A program made the translations under genes and the position numbers. Of a DNA stretch of 9,616 nucleotides, positions 6,738 through 9,616 are shown piece by piece. Position 1 is the stretch's first letter. Each line of letters opens with the position of its first letter. The notes under the pieces are model-generated. The model was not told where the DNA came from, did no database searches, and saw only the letters and a list, made by a program, of their open reading frames with translations. Source of the DNA: Christensenella sp. (GTDB taxonomy: Bacteria > Bacillota > Clostridia > Christensenellales > Maliibacteriaceae). The stretch covers positions 1 to 9,616 of the forward strand of contig JAHZHV010000185.1 in NCBI GenBank assembly GCA_019420085.1, read 5' to 3'.

Positions 6738-7178
6738 ATGTCAAAACGCATGCCTTTCGGATTGAAAATAGCGATCATTAACCGCGCCTTCCGCAAAAAA
6801 ATGGATGAGAAAGCCGCGGCAATGGGACTGACATCGGTACAATTGCGGGTATTGGGGTCCATCAGTCGTCTGGAGGCTGCGGGACAGGAAGAAATCCATC
6901 AAAACGACCTGGAACGCATTGAACAGGTTACCCATCCTGCCATGACCAAACTTCTTCAGCGGCTGGAAAGCAAGGAATTCATTCGCTGTGTTCCAAGTTC
7001 GCTGGATCGCCGATACAAAAAAATCACCTGTACACAACACAGCAGCGGTATTCACGAAAAAATACTCGCACAGGATCAGGAGGTTTTATCCCAGTTGTGC
7101 CGCGGATTTACACCGCAGCAAACAGAAAGTTTTCTTCATTTGATCGATATGCTCGTGGACAATATCAACACACAATAG
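6738..7178 (+). CDS. MarR-family transcriptional regulator
   Basis: The product is a 146-residue winged-helix regulator, the usual MarR length, expected to act as a dimer that leaves DNA when it binds a small ligand. The start at 6738 has GGGGTG at 6727-6732; the longer in-frame ATG at 6666 lies upstream of the promoter and is rejected. An N-terminal helix (1-30) leads into the winged helix (about 31-100), with LTSVQLRVLGSI, a recognition-helix segment near VTHPAMTKLLQRLESK (64-79), and the wing with SSLDRRYKK (87-95) containing the conserved Asp-Arg pair. C-terminal helices (about 104-144) would form the dimer interface. It stands before a MATE exporter, and the same palindrome precedes both genes, so it most likely represses itself and the pump, like MepR with MepA in Staphylococcus. 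The ligand is unknown. Confidence 0.93.
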   Translation: MSKRMPFGLKIAIINRAFRKKMDEKAAAMGLTSVQLRVLGSISRLEAAGQEEIHQNDLERIEQVTHPAMTKLLQRLESKEFIRCVPSSLDRRYKKITCTQHSSGIHEKILAQDQEVLSQLCRGFTPQQTESFLHLIDMLVDNINTQ

Positions 7179-7200
7179 TATTGCTGCAATTAAGGTTTTT

Positions 7201-7237
7201 CAGGCGGCGCGCCGGGAGATTCCCGATGTGCCGCCTG
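7201..7237 (+). terminator. Hairpin between marR and the MATE gene, possible terminator or attenuator
   Basis: The arms 7201-7217 and 7221-7237 pair as CAGGCGGC with GCCGCCTG, two G-U pairs and one mismatch in the middle, and GGGA with TCCC around a 3-nt loop. It is followed by ATTCTTTCATTT, which is T-rich but broken, so termination may be incomplete. It begins 22 nt after the marR stop. It could end the marR transcript or let part of it continue into the exporter gene. Confidence 0.65.
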
Positions 7238-7254
7238 ATTCTTTCATTTAATAC

Positions 7255-7266
7255 GTAACCAGTTAC
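7255..7266. promoter_or_regulatory. Probable MarR operator 2 (GTAACCAGTTAC)
   Basis: This is an exact copy of the 12-bp palindrome at the marR promoter, here ending 2 bp before the AAAGGAG of the MATE gene. The bases just upstream include TTTAAT (7247-7252), which could be a -10 box in nearly the same register as at marR, but I find no matching -35, since that area is occupied by the hairpin. The site may therefore control a weak promoter or act as a roadblock to read-through. Confidence 0.82.
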
Positions 7267-7288
7267 ATAAAGGAGAGAGCAAAAAAAC

Positions 7289-8695
7289 ATGCAAAAAACC
7301 GTTTCAGAAACCAAAAGTCCCTTTTCGAGCGAACCAATCGGAAAGCTGATCCTGAAGTTTGCAGTTCCATGCGTCATTTCGCTGCTTGTAAACTCGCTTT
7401 ACAACATCGTGGATCAGATCTTTATCGGTTGGGGCGTCGGCTATCTTGGAAACGGCGCAACAAACGTCGTCTTCCCGATCACAATCATCGCGCTTGCGCT
7501 TTCGCTGATGATCGGTGACGGAGGCGCTGCCTATTTAAGTTTGAGATTGGGCGAAGGCGACCGGAAACGAGCCAAAAAAGGCGTGGGAAATGCCATTTGC
7601 ATGGTAACCATTGTCAGCATTGTGCTGATGGCAGTATTCCTGATCTTCATCAATCCGATTCTGAACCTGTTCGGCGCAACGGATACACTGCGGCCCTATG
7701 CACTGGAATATGGCAGCATCATCGGCATCGGTCTTCCATTCATGATGATCTCCGCCGCGCTTAACAGCATGATCCGCGCAGACGGAAATCCCAAATACGC
7801 GATGCTTTCCATGATTCTGGGCGCCGTCATCAATACCATTTTTGATCCTGTATTCATCTTTGTTTTTCACATGGGCGTCCGCGGCGCCGCAATCGCCACG
7901 GTTATGGGGCAAGTTGCGTCTTTTATCTTTTCCGTTGTATATCTTCACCGTTTTCAATCTGCAAGCTTTGATGCGGCTGCCTTCAAGCTCAACGCAAAAG
8001 TCTGCACAGATGTTCTGCGCCTTGGGATCAGCAGTTTCATCACGCAGTTTGCCATTACCATCGTCATGGCGCTGACAAACAACCTGTTGGCAGACTACGG
8101 TGCGTCCTCCATCTACGGACCTGAGATTCCCCTGACGGCAACCGGCATCGTGATGAAGGTCAACCAGATTCTCATTTCCATTTTGATCGGCATCAGCGTT
8201 GGCGCACAACCCATTATCGGCTTCAACTACGGTGCAAAAAATTTCCTGCGCGTAAAAAAAGCGCTCGACATTGCACTTGTCGTCTCTGAAATCATTTCCG
8301 TAGTCGCATTTTTAATCTTTCAATTTGCACCGATGTGCGTCGTTTCCCTGTTCGGATCCGAGGAAGGATTGTATAATGAATTTGCAGTAAAAGCCTTCCG
8401 CATCTTCCTTCTTCTTTGTCCGTTTACCGGTTTTCAGACCGTCGTTGCGGTCTATCTGCAGGCTGTCGGCAAGCCGCTGAAATCCGCCCTTCTTTCTTTA
8501 TCCAGACAAATTATTTTCTTCGTACCAACTGTCATTCTTCTCCCCCGGGCAATCGGCGTAATGGGCGTGCTGTGGACGGGGCCTGTCGCAGATGGTCTTG
8601 CGTTCATCCTCTGTGTCCTTCTGATTCTTTATGAGAGGAATCAGCTGCACAAGCTGGAACGCCTGCGCACATCCGACACGCAACAACTGGTTTGA
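7289..8695 (+). CDS. MATE-family multidrug efflux transporter, MepA-like
   Basis: This is a cytoplasmic-membrane antiporter, expected to export drugs or cationic toxic compounds in exchange for Na+ or H+. It has 468 residues and about 12 hydrophobic segments, the usual MATE layout of two six-helix halves. Typical features are LILKFAVPCVISLLVNSLYNI followed by VDQIFIG near residues 20-47, GDGGAAYLSLRLGEGD at 76-91, AALNSMIRADGNPKYAM in the first half, ISVGAQPIIGFNYGAKN opening the second half, and YLQAVGKPLKSALLSLSRQ near the C-terminus. The ATG at 7289 has AAAGGAG at 7269-7275, with a somewhat long spacing of 13 nt. Gene order (MarR then MATE) and the shared operator indicate ligand-induced expression. 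The substrate cannot be deduced. A kinase-like gene follows 19 nt later and is probably co-transcribed. Confidence 0.94.
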   Translation: MQKTVSETKSPFSSEPIGKLILKFAVPCVISLLVNSLYNIVDQIFIGWGVGYLGNGATNVVFPITIIALALSLMIGDGGAAYLSLRLGEGDRKRAKKGVGNAICMVTIVSIVLMAVFLIFINPILNLFGATDTLRPYALEYGSIIGIGLPFMMISAALNSMIRADGNPKYAMLSMILGAVINTIFDPVFIFVFHMGVRGAAIATVMGQVASFIFSVVYLHRFQSASFDAAAFKLNAKVCTDVLRLGISSFITQFAITIVMALTNNLLADYGASSIYGPEIPLTATGIVMKVNQILISILIGISVGAQPIIGFNYGAKNFLRVKKALDIALVVSEIISVVAFLIFQFAPMCVVSLFGSEEGLYNEFAVKAFRIFLLLCPFTGFQTVVAVYLQAVGKPLKSALLSLSRQIIFFVPTVILLPRAIGVMGVLWTGPVADGLAFILCVLLILYERNQLHKLERLRTSDTQQLV

Positions 8696-8714
8696 TGAAA
8701 GGAGTCCATGCAAA

Positions 8715-9293
8715 ATGAAGAACAGAGTTATCACCATCAGCCGTGAATTCGGCAGCGGCGGTCACACCATCGGGAAAAAAGTTGCAGAAGAACTTGGCAT
8801 TCCCTGCTATGACAATGAACTGCTGCACAAAATTGCACAGGAAAGCGGTTTTAATGAACACTACATTGAGGACGCGGGCGAATATGCACCCGGCGGGTTT
8901 TTAAGCGCCGCCTTTTCGCATCCGGCCGTCGGCCCAAACAATGCGGACTATCTTTGGAAAATTCAGTATAAGATCATTACGGAGCTTGCGCAAAAGCATT
9001 CCTGCGTGATCGTGGGCCGATGCGCGGATTACATCCTGCGCGACACGGCCGATTGTCTCAAAGTCTTTATTCATGCGGATATGGATTTTCGCGCCGAACG
9101 CATTGTAAGAGAATACGGTGCGCGCGAGCTTTCCGCGCAACAGCGTTTGAAAGATAAGGATAAACGGCGCGCCGCCTATCACCGTTTCTACACGGATATG
9201 AAATGGGGGCATGCACAAAACTACGATATTACACTCAACAGCGGAACGCTTGGCTTTGACCGGTGCGTTGATATCATCAAGAGCCTTTATTAA
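8715..9293 (+). CDS. Cytidylate kinase-like family protein
   Basis: This is a small P-loop nucleotide kinase-like protein of 192 residues, matching the cytidylate kinase-like family (PF13189 by recall). Visible features are ITISREFGSGGHTIGKK at residues 6-22 (a variant Walker A region), a downstream strand ending in VIVGRCADYIL at about 98-108, which is hallmark-like for this family, and a DKRRAAYHRFYTDMKWG segment in the lid area. True Cmk phosphorylates CMP/dCMP, but this family differs from it and its substrate is not settled. The start at 8715 is preferred because AAAGGAG (8698-8704) is 10 nt upstream; an out-of-frame ATG at 8708 gives only a 12-codon peptide, and the in-frame ATG at 8631 lies deep in the MATE gene. 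It sits 19 nt after the exporter, so it is likely in the same operon and under the same MarR control. Confidence 0.88.
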   Translation: MKNRVITISREFGSGGHTIGKKVAEELGIPCYDNELLHKIAQESGFNEHYIEDAGEYAPGGFLSAAFSHPAVGPNNADYLWKIQYKIITELAQKHSCVIVGRCADYILRDTADCLKVFIHADMDFRAERIVREYGARELSAQQRLKDKDKRRAAYHRFYTDMKWGHAQNYDITLNSGTLGFDRCVDIIKSLY

Positions 9294-9374
9294 AAAGCGC
9301 TGCGGCAGTTGATCCGTCTGCGTACAGTTCAGCGCGCAGGCGCCAATATTTCATTGATCCCCCATCCAATCAAC

Positions 9375-9420
9375 AAGCCGCCGGGTACAGCATGCGCTGC
9401 GCCCGGCGGCTTATTTTTTA
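9375..9420. terminator. Intrinsic terminator after the kinase-like gene
   Basis: AAGCCGCCGGG (9375-9385) pairs perfectly with CCCGGCGGCTT (9402-9412); inside the loop CAGC and GCTG can pair too, around ATGC. The T run TTATTTTTTA follows on the plus strand. It ends the kinase-like gene and lies right beside the convergent histidine kinase gene, whose stop codon is at 9418-9420, so the T run overlaps that stop. Use from the minus side is possible but has a poorer T run (TTGTTG). Confidence 0.9.
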
Positions 9421-9616
9421 TTTCCCCTGTTCTGACGGCAAAATCAGCGTAAAGGTCGTTCCTTTTCCCTCACAGGAAGACAGCTCCAATTTCGCACCGT
9501 GAAGCTGGACAATTTCCCGCACGATCGAAAGTCCAAGTCCGTACCCGCTGCCGGGCGTTCGCGCTTCATTGTGCTGGTAAAAGCGGTCGAAAACACGCTG
9601 ACAGGTTTCCTCGTCC
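9418..9616 (-). CDS. Sensor histidine kinase, C-terminal fragment (cut by window edge)
   Basis: Sixty-five C-terminal residues are visible on the minus strand, followed by a TAA stop at 9420-9418. The frame is open to the window edge. The segment reads RVFDRFYQHNEA, then GSGYGLGLSIVREIVQLHG, then GKGTTFTLILP. These match the F box, the G2 ATP-lid box and the last strand of a HATPase_c domain, as found at the end of class I histidine kinases. Sensor, HAMP and HisKA parts lie outside the window, so neither the stimulus nor the partner regulator can be named. It is a different gene from the kinase at 4393-5772, whose G2 box reads GAGLGLAL. It converges on the efflux operon and is separated from it by the terminator at 9375-9420. 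Confidence 0.9.
   Translation of the reverse strand, partial: DEETCQRVFDRFYQHNEARTPGSGYGLGLSIVREIVQLHGAKLELSSCEGKGTTFTLILPSEQGK

Noticed and set aside
7535..8209. 224-residue open frame on the minus strand inside the MATE gene
   Set aside because: Composition is rich in Asp, Asn, His and Cys, as expected from the antisense of membrane-protein codons; no ribosome site or domain.
9294..9374. Possible small gene or RNA between the kinase-like gene and its terminator
   Set aside because: No ribosome site with a usable frame and no clear fold apart from the terminator; it looks like a plain 3' untranslated stretch.

Overview
The window looks like chromosomal DNA of a Gram-positive anaerobe of the class Clostridia, probably an Oscillospiraceae- or Lachnospiraceae-like gut bacterium. 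The evidence is the clostridial-type PurA (residues GINWGDEGKGR and FEAQLGALRD), strong AGGAG-type ribosome binding sites, a PF13189-type cytidylate kinase-like protein next to a MATE pump, and intrinsic terminators at gene ends. Genes are tightly packed and no phage, transposon, CRISPR or RNA gene was seen. The lineage is inferred from protein style only.

Region 1 (1-2695, + strand): the end of purB followed by purA. These encode the two enzymes of the AMP branch of purine synthesis. The pair ends at a long hairpin terminator that can serve both strands.

Region 2 (2704-6547, - strand): a four-gene operon read leftwards from one good sigma-A-type promoter. The order is an OmpR-type response regulator, a HAMP histidine kinase, a membrane-anchored protein of unknown family, and a membrane-anchored N-acetylmuramoyl-L-alanine amidase (Amidase_3). 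Junctions are 2 nt apart, 4 nt overlapping and 26 nt overlapping, so the genes are probably translationally coupled. The layout suggests a cell-envelope signalling unit that carries its own peptidoglycan hydrolase and perhaps an accessory regulator, loosely like walRK-yycHI but without recognised homology.

Region 3 (6679-9420, + strand): a MarR-family repressor, a MepA-like MATE multidrug exporter and a small cytidylate kinase-like P-loop protein. The same perfect 12-bp inverted repeat, GTAACCAGTTAC, lies at the start site of the marR promoter and again just before the ribosome binding site of the MATE gene. This points to a self-regulated, ligand-inducible efflux locus. A hairpin between marR and the MATE gene may separate or modulate their expression. 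The kinase follows the pump by 19 nt and ends at a second bidirectional terminator.

Region 4 (9418-9616, - strand): the C-terminal end of another histidine kinase, cut by the window edge.

The most useful items for follow-up are the duplicated MarR operator, the unknown membrane protein inside the two-component/amidase operon, and the kinase-like protein tied to the efflux operon. No clearly unprecedented system was found.
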